A stretch of DNA of 64,000 nucleotides from Heterodera schachtii (lineage: Eukaryota; Nematoda; Chromadorea; Rhabditida; Heteroderidae): NCBI GenBank assembly GCA_023374025.1, contig SIJG01000007.1, positions 3,222,268-3,286,267 of the forward strand, written 5' to 3'. This document shows positions 37,790 through 50,050 of the stretch, piece by piece; the first letter of the stretch is position 1, and every line of letters begins with the position of its first letter. The notes beneath the pieces are model-generated. The model ran no database searches. It was not told the DNA's origin and saw only the letters and a program-made list of their open reading frames with translations. A program made the translations under genes and the position numbers.

Positions 37790-39136
37790 TTGGCTTTGAA
37801 AGTGTTTCTCTGTTTAAATGGGTCCAAATCAAATTTTAATGATAAACGACAGGAGCAAAGACAGAAATGCCAGAGATGTGGAAACGCGTACATGCTCAAG
37901 GACTGCACTTATCGAAAGGATTTCAAATGTTACGGTTGTGGCAATCTCGGCCACATAAGACCAATGTGCCCATCCGCCGTGTCTCAGTCGCATTGTGTGG
38001 CGTCAACCTTCAGTGTTGTTCAGGCGCGAGATTGGATCATGGTTCCGATCCAGATCAATGGACACAAAATCGAATTGGCAGCCGACTCATGCTCACATCT
38101 CACAATCATTCAAAAGCCGATGTGGTTAAGTCTCGGAGGGCCAAAATTGATTAAAAGTGGGAAAATTGTGGGGTCTTTTTCAGGCCATAAGCTTTGTTTG
38201 CTAGGCCAATTCAAATGTTCGGTTGAATTTAAAGGTGTTCACAAGTGCCTCGATTGTTTTGTGGCCGACACCAACGCACCAAATGTAATGGGTTTGGATT
38301 GGATTGCCCCCTTTGAACAGGCAATTGAACAACCAATCGCAACGACGTTGAGTGCCGAACATTTTCAACCGAAAACTTTGGCAATTGCAATTCCCGATGA
38401 ACCTCAAGGGCTGGCGGAACAGCTTAAAAATGCTTTTCCCCAAGTTTTTGCCCCCGGAATTGGCAGATGTTCAAAGATGAAAGCCGTTCTGCATCTGAAG
38501 ACTGATGCATCTCCCATTTTCTGTCGAGCACGTCCAGTGCCACATGGTGTTCAAGACGCAGTGGACAAGGAATTGGATCGGTTGCTCGAAATGGATGCCA
38601 TCAGACCAGTCGACTTCTCTCGTTGGGCTGCACCCGTGCTCGCCGTTCGTAAGAAAAATGGAGCAGTAAGAATCTGCATTGATTTTTCGACGGGTCTTAA
38701 TGATGCTCTAGAGCTGAATAGGCACCCCCTGCCCCGAACAGATGACATTTTCCATGCATTGCGCGGCTCGAAAATTTTCTCTCAGCTGGACTTCCGTGAT
38801 GCATATTTGCAGTTGGAACTGGACGACAAATCGAAAACTCTTGTGGGAATAAACACTCACAGGGGTCTTTTCCAATTTCAGCGTCTTCCGTTTGGAGTTA
38901 AATCTGCTCCGTCGATTTTTCAAAAGACCATGGACCAGTTGACAGCCGGAATTCCTGGTGTGTTCACGTATCTCGACGATGTCATCATCGCTTCAAAGGA
39001 CGCAAATGAGCATGTTTCGACACTTTTTAAATTATTTTCTCGGATTCAGTCGTATGGTTTCCGAATACAAATTGAAAAATGTCATTTTTTCAAAAAGGAG
39101 ATCAAATTTCTGGGACATGTTAGGCATTCATCCTGA
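37790..39136 (+). pseudogene. Retrotransposon 2 gag end, protease, RT (broken)
   Basis: No proper start codon: the frame opens only about 170 bases after the LTR, so capsid-coding gag has been deleted. The nucleocapsid remains, with one degenerate knuckle (CQRCGNAYMLKDC, no His) and one perfect (CYGCGNLGHIRPMC). The protease site reads LAADSCSHLTII, Cys replacing the usual Gly of DSG. RT runs to FTYLDDVIIASK with the catalytic YLDD. The frame breaks at about 39110 within FLGH. Confidence 0.82.
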
Positions 39137-40625
39137 TCCGGAACGATCAGCAGCAATCCGCGACATGCCTCCGCCCCATGATCTCTCAACTCTCCGATCA
39201 TTTCTCGGTGCTCTCAATTATTATGGGCGATTTGTTAAAGAGATGCGTAAGTTGCGCTCTCCTCTCGATTTTTTGCTTAAAAAGGATACTCCTTGGTTTT
39301 GGGGTGAAGAGCAACAATCCGCTTTTGAAAAAGCCAAACAGGTTTTACAGTCGGATTTGGTTCTTACTCAGTATGACCCGGAAAAGCCGTTAATCGTGGC
39401 AGCTGACGCAAGTCAGTATGGAATTGGCGCCACTCTGAGTCACCTTTTTCCGGATGGTTCTGAACGAGTTGTGGAACATGCATGCCGCACCTTGACACCT
39501 GCCGAGAAAAACTACGCTCAAATCGAACGCGAAGCCCTGTCGCTCATCTTCGCGGTTCAAAAGTTTCACCGAATGATTTATGGTCGAAATTTTACCCTTT
39601 TGACTGATCACAAGCCTCTCTTAGCCATTTTCGGAAGTAAGAAAGGCATTCCAATTTATACCGCATCGCGTTTACAGCGATGGGCATTAATTTTGGCGAA
39701 TTATGATTTTACAATTAAGTACGTCAAATCGGAAAACTTTGGGCAGGCGGATGTCCTCTCACGTTTGATCGCTTCCAAACGTTCCGAAGAAGATGTCGTG
39801 GTCGCATTTGCTTCATGCAATGACGTGTTTGATGTCGACGAAGCAGCAACCAATTATGTTCATCTGACGACCTTGGAACAATTGCCTGTTGAAGCCGAAG
39901 AAATTCGTGATCAAACTGCTGCAGATGAACAACTACAGCAAGTGTTTTCGTATGTTCGAAATGGTTGGCCACAAAAATGCCCGACCAATGAATTAATGCC
40001 TTATTTCGTTAGGCGTAATTCACTCTCTTTTGTGGGCGGATCCCTTTTGACAGGAAACAGAGTCATAATTCCACCACTCCTTCGTCGGCGCATTTTGACT
40101 ACTCTCCATTTCGCACATCCTGGAGTTGTACGAATGAAGGCACTGGCCCGAAAACACGTTTATTGGCCTGGGTTGGATCATGAAATCGAAGTCATGGTAA
40201 AAAGCTGTTTGGACTGCCAGCTGGCCGCAAAGCTTCCTCAAAAAGCTCCATTGAGACCTTGGCCGATACCGGAAGAAGTGTTTGGCCGTATTCAAATTGA
40301 TTTTGCAGGCCCTTGTCATGATGGCAACACATATCTGATCCTGGTGGACGCTCTTTCGAAGTGGCCCGAAATAACGCAAATGAGAACGACAAACGCAGCG
40401 GCCACGATCGATGTGTTGAACAAAATCTTTCATCGCTACGGAGCGCCGAAAGAACTCGTGTCAGACAATGGACCACCATTCTCGTCTTACGAATTTCGTC
40501 AATTTTGCAAGTCTAAGGGGATTAAACACACATTTTCTCCCCCTTATCAGCCTCATTGTAATGGACAGGCTGAACGCATGGTCGACACATTCAAAAGACA
40601 GGCTAAGAAAAACTCCACATCCTAA
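39110..40625 (+). pseudogene. Retrotransposon 2 RT end, RNase H, integrase (broken)
   Basis: Continues pol in another frame: RT connection (LRSFLGALNYYGRFVKEMRK), RNase H (IVAADASQYGIGATLSHLFP, LLTDHKPLLAIFG), integrase HHCC finger (HPGVVRMKALARKHVYW through CLDCQ) and the core Asp (QIDFAGPC), Asp (LVSDNGPPF), Glu (NGQAERMVDTFKR). It ends early at KKNSTS because of a shift near 40610. The catalytic residues survive. Confidence 0.82.
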
Positions 40626-41198
40626 AACCAAAATTGGATTTCGGAATTCCTCTTTGCCTATAGGACAACACCGAATAATATTTTAAATGGTTTTTCCCCA
40701 GCTGAGCTTTTTCTTGGTCGTTCTCCAAGAACTCCTTTGTCGATTTTGGCACCTTCACAACAACAAAACAAAGTGGAACAAAATCATCAGTACCAAGACG
40801 GAATGAAAAAGCAGTACGACAACCATCACGGTACAAAAGATCGACAATTTGTACCTGGTAACTCGGTTCTTGCTTTGAACTATGGTAAACACAGTAAGCC
40901 AAGTTGGTTGGAAGGCAAAATTTTAAGTGGGAAAGGTTTGATTTGGAAGGTAAACATTCCAACATTGGGAATTACGGTCACTCGACACGTAAATCAATTA
41001 CGGTCTTTTGTTCCCTACCAAGCAGGAAAAGTTCAAAATGATCAGATCCATCAGCCTGAACCGATCCACGAACAAAATTTGCCAGCCGAACCCGCCGAAC
41101 CGATTCCACAAACGCCGAAAACCGTCCGTTGTCCTCCTACTCCACGTCCAGTCAGTGAACGACGTCCGGTTGTTCGTTACTCACGAAGACGGAAATGA
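40626..41198 (+). pseudogene. Retrotransposon 2 integrase C-terminus (broken)
   Basis: The remaining pol end in a further frame: a GPY/F-like part (FVPGNSVLALNYGKHSKPSW, EGKILSGKGLIWKVNIPTLG, TRHVNQLR) and a Pro/Glu-rich tail (PAEPAEPIPQTPKTV) ending RRPVVRYSRRRK. The 3' LTR follows after a polypurine tract. Confidence 0.75.
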
Positions 41199-41222
41199 GG
41201 ACAAATGATTTAAAAGGGGAGA

Positions 41223-41418
41223 TGTTGGATAGGGATTTAAATATTTTATTATGTTTTGACACGAATGATCATCATCTATTTCATACTGTATCCAATTTCC
41301 CAATCCTTCCTCATTTTTCATTCATTCGTCGCATTTTCCCAATTTTCTGATTTTGGACTTTAAAATTTCTTTTCTCTGTCAAATAAATATTATTTTTGTT
41401 TGTCCTTTGGACACAACA
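41223..41418 (+). repeat. 3' LTR of retrotransposon 2
   Basis: 196 bp, directly preceded by the polypurine tract AAAAGGGGAGA. Differs from the 5' LTR at CCAATTT versus CCCATTT and by a short loss in the CTTTAAA...TTTC region. Confidence 0.88.
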
Positions 41419-41689
41419 CTAATTTATTTGAATTGATTTGTTGCATAAATTGTATATTTTAAATTTTCGCAAAAATTTTGGTTAGTAATTTTTTAGTCCA
41501 TTTAAAAGAATAGGAATTGAGTTTTACCAAATTTATGGTAAACATTGATTTCTTCATCAAAAATCATCATTCGGTTGCTCTGGTGAGAAAAATTTAATGA
41601 TAAAAAGTTCTCAAAAATATCTCTAAAATTTATTTATTTATTTTCTTGACGAAAATTTTGATTTTAAAAATTAAATATATCATTAAAAC

Positions 41690-42153
41690 AAATTGAATCA
41701 ACGAAAAAAAGTTGCAAGAAAGGTCATTTGATGAAATATTTGGAGAAAAATGGGAAGAAAAGGCACAAAATGAACAGAAGAAACGGGAAATAATAAGAAA
41801 ATATTATAAAATAAAAGAGAAAATTAAGCAAAAAGAAAGAAAATATTCAGCGAAAGAAAGGAATAAAATTAATTCAAAAATAATTAAAAAATTGGGGACA
41901 AATCGCCAATATATTTATGAATGGATTAAAGAATGTGGTCTCCAAAAACAGTTACATAAAAGCTACAAATCAAAAAATGATGAACAAAAAAATGGAAAAA
42001 ATGAAAATGTATTGGCAAATAAAAAGAGAATATCCAAAAATGAGTGACATTGAAATTGCAAAATTATTGAAAATTGATCAAAAAAACCACTTTCAATTGG
42101 AAGAAAACAATTTGGAGAAGAATTGTTCTAACAACGGCAGAAGAAGAAAATGA
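41690..42153 (+). pseudogene. Secreted HTH family: copy lacking signal peptide and module 2
   Basis: Begins at the equivalent of KQIESTKKKLQE (as in copy F) without signal peptide, reads through the block and module 1 (YIYEWIKECGLQ), jumps from NDEQK straight into the KMKMYWQIKREYPKMSD part of module 3, and shifts frame near the end. Module 2 is missing. Its 3' half is part of an inverted duplication with 44835-45600. Confidence 0.75.
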
Positions 42154-42715
42154 ATTGGAGTTTTTCATTTGAAAATAAAAAATATATTTTATTTTATTTT
42201 TGCTTTAAATTTCTTTACTAATTTTTCACTTTTGTCCTGGGGACATGAATTATTTATTTATTTATTTCTTTGATATTGTAAATTGCTATAAAATATTTCT
42301 GAGATTTTGAATGAAACATTTATTGATATTTGTCCTCGTTTTGGTAATATTCTTTAAAAAATATTGATAGCTAAAAATTCACTAATTTTTAATTGTGTAA
42401 TTAACTAATATTTATTGTCCAAAGCATCCTAACGCACTATTGCTCTTGACCAATGCGAAAAAGACAAATAATTCAAAACGGAAGATGATAATTAATTATT
42501 AATTCTTTACTGCATAATAGTGAATAAGTTTTGATTTCTAAGACTAAATATATTTACGATTTTTTATGTGATCAGAAGAATTAGGAAATTTAATTAATGA
42601 AAAAAAATTTATTTTTCATTGTTTTATTTATTGACAAATTTTGGTCAATTTGAAAGAATTTATTCATAAAAAATTACATTTTAAAAAAAACCAGTAGATT
42701 TACAATTTTTTCGAG
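42100..42715 (+). repeat. Left arm of a large inverted duplication
   Basis: Shares in reverse complement most of 44835-45560, including CGCATTGGTCAAGAG (as CTCTTGACCAATGCG), GACTAAATATATTTACGAT and ATGAATTATTTATTTATTTA. The arms are about 2.1 kb apart and the right one carries an additional insertion (about 45060-45215). Both arms adjoin secreted-family fragments. Confidence 0.7.
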
Positions 42716-43935
42716 CGGAATTTATTAGTTGAGCATAATAATTTTGGCAAAAATGATTTGGGCATAAATTTCAAAAAATCATTGATCATTAAAATTGAAG
42801 TTGTCGAACAAATTCTGAATTGATCCATTTAAATTTATTGGAAAATAAAAGTAAAAAACCAAAAAACGACCATTAAAGAGGAAAAGCCATTCATTTCTAA
42901 AATTCTGAAAAATACAATGTTTTTTTGTGGCATTTTTGTCACATTTTATTTGAAAGTTATGACAATTTTAAAATGTCCTTTTTATACACAATTAAAATGC
43001 AATAAATTTAAAACAAAACAAAAAAAAAACACACGGGAAATATTTTTTAAATTTGCGTAAAAATTTTATTGTTTCTACTAAATTCTTGACCAATTATAGT
43101 GCAAATTTGTAGCAAAAATTGGCACAATTCGCCAAATTAAAGGACAAATAGAATGAATGAAGAATTGTTTTTTTAATGAACTTTTTTGACATTTGCTTTT
43201 CATCTTTTCATCATTTTACAGCTCGAAAGATTTTTTCACGCGTGTCCAGACATTGCGCACGGACATTACGTCTCGGGCATTTGAGCCCCAGACATTTGCG
43301 CCAATGTCCAAAATCGGATTCAAACTAAAATTTTTTCAAGTCTCAGTTGCTTAAAAAGCATTAATTATTTAAACATTGTCCTATAATTAATTAGCAGCAT
43401 TAATTCTGCTTTTCAAAGAGAAATTTTCTATAAAAGGCTAAAAAAAAAATTTTAAATAGACAAAATATGGTAATTAAGCATTAATTAACAATTTTTAATT
43501 GTTAATAAATTACCCATCAATTATAGTAAGTCCGGTATAAAAATTTAATTATTATTTTTAAATTTATTTGCAGAATATGTATAAATCATAAATGGCTGAA
43601 CTTTGTAAAATTAATGAAACTTTGTATTTGGCGATAGTTCGATGTGTCTTCTGTTATTTTATGTTTTTTTGAAAAATCTAGCAAAAATTTTATTAAAAGT
43701 TGTTGTAACCAAAAATTTCTAGAAATTTACTAAATAATTTGTGTATAACTTTTTTAAAATTTAATTAATAAAAATTTATTTACAAAATAATAGAGAAGCA
43801 ATCATTGGACTATCTAATCATATAAACAAAATTAAAAGCCATTTAAAAAAGGGAAACAAATAAATTCGAAAATGTAATTTGTGAATAAAATGGAATTTTT
43901 TTTTTTTTTTGTTGAATTTGGAAGAAATATTTAAA
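42716..43935. other. Intergenic: single foldback arm; no gene
   Basis: Contains a nearly complete single foldback arm (about 43050-43385) with GCTCGAAAG, CACGCGTGTCCAGACATT and ACATTTGCGCC. The rest is AT-rich, without open frames of note. Confidence 0.5.
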
Positions 43936-43949
43936 ATTCTTATTCTATG

Positions 43950-44500
43950 AATTGAATGGATTTCCATCTGCGAATGTTTTTCGCTGAAGAATTTATCATT
44001 TTGGCAATTTCTTTGTCACTAATTTTTGTTTTTCCATTTTTATTTGCCAATAAATTTTAATTTTGTCCATTTTTTTATTCTTCGTTATTCTTTTACAGCG
44101 AATGCCAAATTTTATCTTCCATTTATCAATTACCGAAAGGCTAACTCCAATTTTCTTGCAAATTTCGGTATAATTGTTCTCCCATTCTTTTGGTGAATAT
44201 TTTCCTTTTTGTTTATATTCATTTGTCATTTCAATGAATTTTTGCACAATTTCCCATTTTTGTTCATCAGTTTTTGATTTGTGACAGTTCTTTTTTTCGA
44301 GACCAAATTCTTTAATCCATTTTTTCATATAATTGTGATTTGTGCCCAAATTTTTCGCTATTTTCGTATTAATTTTATTCCATTCTTTCGTTGAATATTT
44401 TCTTCCTTTTTGTTTAATTTTCTCTTTTATTTTATAATATTTTCTTATTATTTCTCGTTTCTTCTGTTCATTTCGTTGTTTTTCTTCCCATTTTAAATAT
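43950..44500 (-). pseudogene. Secreted HTH family: 5'-truncated, frameshifted copy
   Basis: Starts abruptly inside the KWEEKQ block with no start codon or signal peptide. Modules 1 and 2 are readable (NYMKKWIKEFGL, SLSVIDKWKIKFGIRC), and a base loss at MEKQKLVTKK shifts the frame in module 3. The type 2 end is still recognisable in another frame. A class I-like flank (about 44560-44800) lies just upstream, but about 50-60 bases of intervening sequence replaced the signal peptide. Confidence 0.75.
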
Positions 44501-45542
44501 GAATTTATATTTAATATTTATTTAAATAACAAAATAATTAATTTTAGTCGATTAAAAATCTTTTATTCACATGAAAAAGTCACAACTCTCTTCTGATCTC
44601 CGGTAAAAAATGATGTAAAAAAAGAAAAAAAGATAATATATTCTTTCCTACTGACCATTTATTTAAAAATAATTTTTTTTTTATTAAATAATTTATTTTT
44701 TTTTTTTGGAAAATATGTATAATGAAAATCCGAAAGTGAATGATTAAAAAATTGCAAATGATGAAAATTAATGCTTCAAGCATTCTCCCCATCCCTTAAT
44801 GTATATTCAAAGCAATTTTTATTTAAAATTAAAAACCGTAAATCTACTGATTTTTTCAAAATATAATTTTTTCTTTCAAATTGACCAAAATATTGTCAAT
44901 TAACTAAAATAATTAAAAATAATTTTTTTTTTCATTAATTAATTTCTAATTCTTCTGGTCACATAAAATATCGTAAATATATTTAGTCTTAGAAATTAAA
45001 ATTATTCACTATTACGCAGTAATTAATGAATTATTAATTAATTAATTATCATCTTGACTATTCGTGTCCACGGGTCAAGAAGATTATAGAAAATTGACAA
45101 AAACAATTTCTGGATAAAACCACAAACGAATTTAAAGGGATATATTGAATATTTCTTTTTTTGCTGGATTTTTCAGCAAAGTTTAATCACCCATAAATCA
45201 CTTAAAATCATAAAAAAGTCTCCTAATTATGCCGTTTTGAATTATTTGTTTTTGTCGCATTGGTCAAGAGTAATACTGCGTTAGGAATCTATTAGTTAAT
45301 TACACAATTAAAATTGGGGAATTTTTAGCTATCAATATTTATTAAAGAATATTACCAAAACGAGGACAAATATCTAATAAATGTTTCATTCAAAATCTGA
45401 AATATTTTATATACAATTTACAATATCAAAAAATAAATAAATAAATAATTCATGCCCCCAGGGCAAAAGTGAAAAAATAGTAAAGAAATTTATTAGAGCA
45501 AAAATAATAAAAAAAATATTTTTTTTTATTTTCAAATAATTT
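44501..45542. repeat. Class I flank and right arm of the inverted duplication
   Basis: 44560-44800 holds the minus-oriented class I flank (TTCACATGAAAAAGTCACAA, CTCCGG). 44835-45560 is the inverted partner of 42100-42715. The insertion at about 45060-45215 contains CGTGTCCACGGGTCAAG and resembles nothing else in the window. Confidence 0.6.
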
Positions 45543-45905
45543 TCTTCTGTTTTTACATCAATTCTTCTTGAAATTGTATCTTCCAATTAAATCTGTTTTT
45601 TGTTCAATTTTCAATGTTTTTCCAATTTCTTTGTCACTCATTTTCGGGATTTCCTTTTTTAGTTGCCAATAGATTTTCGTTTTTTTTCATTTTTTTCTTC
45701 CTCCGTTATTCTTTTACGGGTAATGCCAAATTCTTTCTTCCATTTTCTAATTACGGTATGGCCTAACTCCAATTTTCTTACCAATTTCGGCATAATTTTG
45801 TGGCCATTCTTTTTTTGAATATTTCCCTATTTGCTTAAATTCGTTTTTCATTTCTAAAAATTGTTGCACAATTTCCCATTTTTGTTCATCAGTTTTTGAT
45901 TTGTA
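45543..45905 (-). pseudogene. Secreted HTH family: degenerate 3' copy
   Basis: Modules 2 and 3 are recognisable (complement reads QQFLEMKNEFKQIGKYSKKE, then EIGKKIGVR-like, WKKEFGIT, PKMSDKEIGKTLKI-like) with several frame errors. It abuts a dispersed repeat at 45906. Mirror partner of the 41690 fragment. Confidence 0.65.
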
Positions 45906-46574
45906 GCAAATTGACCCCGACCGAAAAATTTATTTGGTGTTTCGACAAAATGCCTGGATTTGGACTCTGATTCCAAATATTGAATCTTGGCCTTTGTATT
46001 TGGATAAACCAGTAAAATTCAAGCCTAAAGACGGTGAAACCAAGGGCGTAGCCAGAGGCTAAAGCTCCCCCGAAACCCAAAAAAGCAAAAAATTTTAAGC
46101 AAATTTTTTGAAATTTTAACCAATTATTCTTAATAAATTACTCTGAAATTCTCAAAAAAATTTTCCCGGCGGCGCCTAACGGCACTGCCGGACCCCATTT
46201 TACCATATTTTTGATAAATTAAACAGAATGGCAAAAAATTAGTCATTTTTTTGGCAAAAAACTTTTAAAAATTTTCCTCCTAATTCGGGATTTCAAAAAA
46301 CCAAAAATACATTTCTAAAAATTGAATTTTTGACTTCAGCCCCTCCCCCCACCCCTCCGAAGCTTTGTTTAATAGTTTGAAAATCAAAAAATTCAAAAAT
46401 CCAGGGCGATAGATTTGGTCCTTACAAATTTTTTTGATTATGGAAAAATTGAGGACAATTCAAAAGCATGGGCAGGCATTCTAATGCCAGAAGCTCCCAT
46501 TATTTCTGCAAATAATTTAATTTCTTAAAAGTGATTAAAAATTTTAAGAGTCTCGTTAATTTTGAGACCAAAAC
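45906..46574. other. Intergenic: dispersed repeat and hAT empty site
   Basis: 45940-46045 is a member of the 11150-type repeat and contains CCTAAAGACGGTGAAACC, the uninterrupted version of the site into which the 49280-50360 element has inserted in a paralogue. GGGCGTAGCCAGAGGCTAAAG (46044 onward) looks like a decayed element end. GC-rich CGGCGGCGCC...GCACTGCCGG lies near 46167-46192. No gene. Confidence 0.5.
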
Positions 46575-46673
46575 CAGGGATGGCACGGAATTCCGATTTC
46601 CGACTTCCGAAAAAATTTTGGGCCTCGGCATTTTTATTTCCGGAAATTTTTGGGCCTCGGAATGTCATCCCTG
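46575..46673. mobile_element. hAT-like MITE, 99 bp
   Basis: Ends CAGGGATGGCACGGAATTCC and, as complement, CAGGGATGACATTCCGAGG. Flanking 8-mers ACCAAAAC (46567-46574) and ATCAGAAC (46674-46681) match at 6 of 8 positions, a worn target duplication. A related truncated copy with the same right flank lies at about 50415-50477. Confidence 0.65.
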
Positions 46674-46835
46674 ATCAGAACAACCGACTGATGATTTTTT
46701 TATGTGAAAAACTCAAGAAATTAATTTTTTTACGCTTATTAAAAAAATTAATGCAACAAAATAATTTAAAAAATTTATCAATAAATAAATGTTCTAGAAA
46801 TTTTTAGCAATGTTTTCATAAGAATCCAATTCCTT

Positions 46836-47516
46836 CTAAAATTGGAAATTTTGTTCTCCAAATTTGTCTTTCCATTTCCAAAAGTTCTTTGCCGAAATAT
46901 TTATTATTTCACCAATTTTTCGATCACTAATTTTTGGATTTTCTCTTTTAATTTGCCAATAAATTTTCATTTTTTCCATTTTTTCTTTCTCAGTGAATTT
47001 TTTTCGAATATTTCCAAATTATTTCTTCCATTTTTTAATTATTGAACGGCTAACTCCAATTTTCTTACAAATTTCGGCATAATTGTGTTGCCATTCTTTT
47101 GTTGAATATTTTCCTATTTGCTTAAATTCATTTCTTTTTCATTGCAATAAATTTTTGAACATTTCCCATTTTTCTTCATCAGTTTTTGATTTATAGCACT
47201 TATGTTTTTTTATTAAGCCCAAATTCTCTAATCCATTTATAAATATATTTATGATTTGCGCCCAATTTTTTCGCTATTTTCGAATTAATTTTGTCCCATT
47301 CTTTTGCTGAATATTTTCTTTCTTTTTGCTTAATTTTTTCTTTTATTTTTAAATATTTTCTAATGATTTCCCGTTTCTTCTGTTCATTTTGTTCTTTTTC
47401 TTCCCATTTTTCTCCAAATATTTCATCAATGACTTTTGTTGTAGTTTTTTCTCTTCTAATTCAATTTGACTAATTAGAGCAATTAAACTCAAACAGAATA
47501 ATAGTAATAATTTCAT
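46836..47516 (-). pseudogene. Secreted HTH family: near-full copy with frameshifts
   Basis: The start at 47516 gives a signal peptide resembling MKLLLLFCLSLIALISQI, then LEEKKLQQKS with a base lost in the FDEIF codons. Further shifts occur around the SLMQRKK-like region (47140-47165) and near 47018. Modules 1-3 and a changed end (FGEQNFQF) are all present, so all lesions are small indels. A class I ATG context (TCAGAAAAATG) is kept. Confidence 0.75.
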
Positions 47517-48499
47517 TTTTCTGAAATTATATTCCTAAATATTAATTTATAAATACAGGTTGACAAAAACAAAGTTGGACCTCTGGATCCACGAAAATCA
47601 CAAAGCCTGGATCACATTGTCCAGGTCGAAAATTTAATTTATTTATGCATTTAATTAATGACAAAATTATTGAATTAGCCAATTTTGTATTGCTTAGCCA
47701 AGGGAAGGATTAACTAATGCTAAGAATTAGTAGATGTTTTTTGGTTTTATTTTTTAAATGGTTATGGGTGATTAAAATTTGAGGTAAAATGCTATTAAAA
47801 ATATTTATACAATAATTTCCAATATAATTTCATGTGGGGTAATTCTTTTTAAAAAGTTTATTTTCGAAATTCTTTTTGTCAGTTTTTCTGTAGTCCTCAT
47901 AGCCAGCATAATCGAGAAGTTAATTAATTTAATTAATTACATAATAGTGAGTGAATTCATTTTATTCATAGTTTTAATATATTTATATGAATAGAAAATT
48001 AGAATTTTAATTAAGGTGAATTATTATTTATTATTAATTACAAAATTGGCACAATTCGCCAAATTTTGCAGCGAACTCCAAAAGACGAAAAAAATGGAAT
48101 GAACAAATTATTATTTTTTTTTTGTATCAACTTTTTATATTTTCAAGTTCATAAAAATTTGATCCGAAAAAAATTTTTGAATTTTATTTTATGGGTTATA
48201 ATTACTTTTTTGACAATGGATAACTCAGTCCCTACTTGAAAATGGACACTTCAGTACCTGTTTTTACATGAAAAATGGCAAACGCGCCCCCTAATTTGCA
48301 TTTTTCTCATCGTTTTGGTCGTTCAAATCGATTCCGACCCTTTTTGAGCAATTTTGAGTTTGGGACCGCCTCAAACCGACATTTTCTAAAATTTTTACGC
48401 TATTTAATAAAAATTCAAAAATTTATGCAACAAATCAATTCAAATAAAATTTGTTAAAATTTTTTTTTAGCAATTTTTTCATAAAAATTCAATTGCTTT
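47517..48499. repeat. Duplicated intergenic segment (copy of 11263-11800 plus 9010-9260)
   Basis: 47560-48030 repeats 11263-11800 (CAAAGTTGGACCTCTGGA..., CAAAGCCTGGATCACATTGT). A foldback piece lies at 48040-48115. 48190-48440 repeats 9010-9260. So two previously separate flank modules are joined here. No gene. Confidence 0.65.
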
Positions 48500-48855
48500 C
48501 TAAAATTGAAAATTTTCTTCTCCAAATTTGGCTTTCCATCTGTAAATGTTAAATGGATTAGTTTTTATCATTTCAGCAATTTCCTTGTCACTAATTTTTG
48601 GATTTTCTTTTTTTATTTGCCAATAAATTTTCATTTTTTCCATTTTTTCTTTCTCCGTTAATTTTTTACTGTTAATGCCAAATTGTTTCTTCCATTTTTC
48701 AATTATTACATAGCTAACTCCAATTTTCTTACAAATTTCTAAATAATTTTGGCGCCATTCTTTTGCTGAAATTTTCCTTTTTGTTTATATTCATTTGCCA
48801 TTTCAATAAATCTTTGCACAATTTCTAATTTTTGTTCATCAGTTTTTGATTTGTG
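48500..48855 (-). pseudogene. Secreted HTH family: 3' half only
   Basis: Starts at SHKSKTDEQKLEIVQRFIEM, so the signal peptide, block and module 1 are missing. Module 2 ends IIEKWKKQFGIN after a base loss near KGKIS, and module 3 ends YRWKAKFGEENFQF with an altered helix (KTNPFN). A class I-like flank (48880-49150) is joined directly to the break. Confidence 0.72.
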
Positions 48856-49279
48856 GCTCAAAATTATTTAATTTTAGTCGATAAAGAGTCTTTTTATTCA
48901 TATGAAAATATTACAACTCTCTACTGATCTAAGGGGGAAAATTGCTTTGAAAAAAGAAAAAAAGATAATATATTCTTCCCTACTGACCATTTATTTAAAA
49001 GAAAATTTATTAAATAATTTCTTATTTTTTCTCTACTCTATTGATTAATAAAAAAAAGGAAAAAAAATTATTATTTTTGGAAAATATGTAAAATGATAAT
49101 CCTAAAGCGAGTGATTAGAAAATCGTAAAATGATGAAAATTAGTGGTTGAGAGTAATTTTATGTTTCAGCTAAAAATTTATTAACATTAGGGCAAAATGC
49201 CTGGATTGGACTCTGATTTCAAATATTGAATCTGGGGCCTTGATATTTGGACAAACCAGGAAAATTCAGGCCTAAAGAC
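48856..49279. other. Intergenic: class I-like flank and dispersed repeat
   Basis: A minus-oriented class I flank (ACAACTCTCTACTGATCT) fused to the truncated copy, then a member of the 11150-type repeat (49185-49271) that is the insertion target of the next element. Confidence 0.5.
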
Positions 49280-49476
49280 CAGGGGTGTGACTTGTCTCAG
49301 AAAAGACGAGAGCTTGAGTTTGGCGAGAGTCCCCAAAAAGACGAGAGCGAGAGTTTGGCGAGAGGCGAGAGTACGAAAAATCACGAGAGTTGGCGAGAGG
49401 AAGAGAGGCGAGAGTTTTTCAATTTTTCTGTAACCTTACATTTTACTTCAAAAAACTTCAAAATCGTATATTAAAT

Positions 49477-49740
49477 TAGGGTTACGGGTCCGGGTATTTG
49501 GGCAAATACCGGGTCCGGGTATTGCCGGGTCCTCAAAAGCCGGGTCAGGGTCCTAGTTTTTAAGCCAGGGTCCAACCGGGTCATGAAAAATCCAAAAAAT
49601 CTTCAAAATTTTCATGAAAATAAAACTTATACTTTAAAAATATTATATAAATATTTTCATGAAATATATTTACGGGACCGGAACCACAAGAAAAGCCGGG
49701 ACCGGACGAATCAGGAATTTTCCAAAAATTTTGAAAAATC
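49477..49740. repeat. CCGGGTCCGGG-rich repeat inside the hAT element
   Basis: Repeated GGGTCCGGGTATT, CCGGGTC and GCCGGGACCGGA words in an otherwise AT-rich element. Possibly a nested insertion starting TAGGGTTACGGGTCC at 49478, but no matching right end was found. Confidence 0.55.
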
Positions 49741-50050
49741 CAAAAATTTTCATTAAAATGCATAGATTAATGATAATTTAAACACTTTAAAATATTTCTC
49801 TATGTAAATGATTGAGTATTTTTTATTTAATGGTATTTCTATTGTTTTAATAAAATTGAAATCTCTTAAATTTTTTGTTTTTAAATCGCTCTTTTTGAGT
49901 GAGATTTGTTAACAGAATTTGTCAAAAAATGATCAAAGTCTTGGTTAAATTTGCGGTTTAGGCTGTTAAAAAGAAAAAAGAAAAATTGAAATATTTTTTA
50001 TTAATTAAATTTCAATTGAAATAATGTAATGAAAATATAAAAAAATTTGT

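Larger units (their letters stand above)
37422..41418 (+). mobile_element. Ty3/Gypsy LTR retrotransposon 2
   Basis: 3997 bp. LTRs at 37422-37622 (201 bp) and 41223-41418 (196 bp), ends TGTTGG...CAACA, differing by one visible substitution and a short indel. An exact 5-bp target duplication CTAAT stands at 37417-37421 and 41419-41423. Most of gag is missing. Pol has at least two frame breaks. It landed in the 3' flank of a secreted-family copy, whose flank continues at 41424. Older than element 1. Confidence 0.92.
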
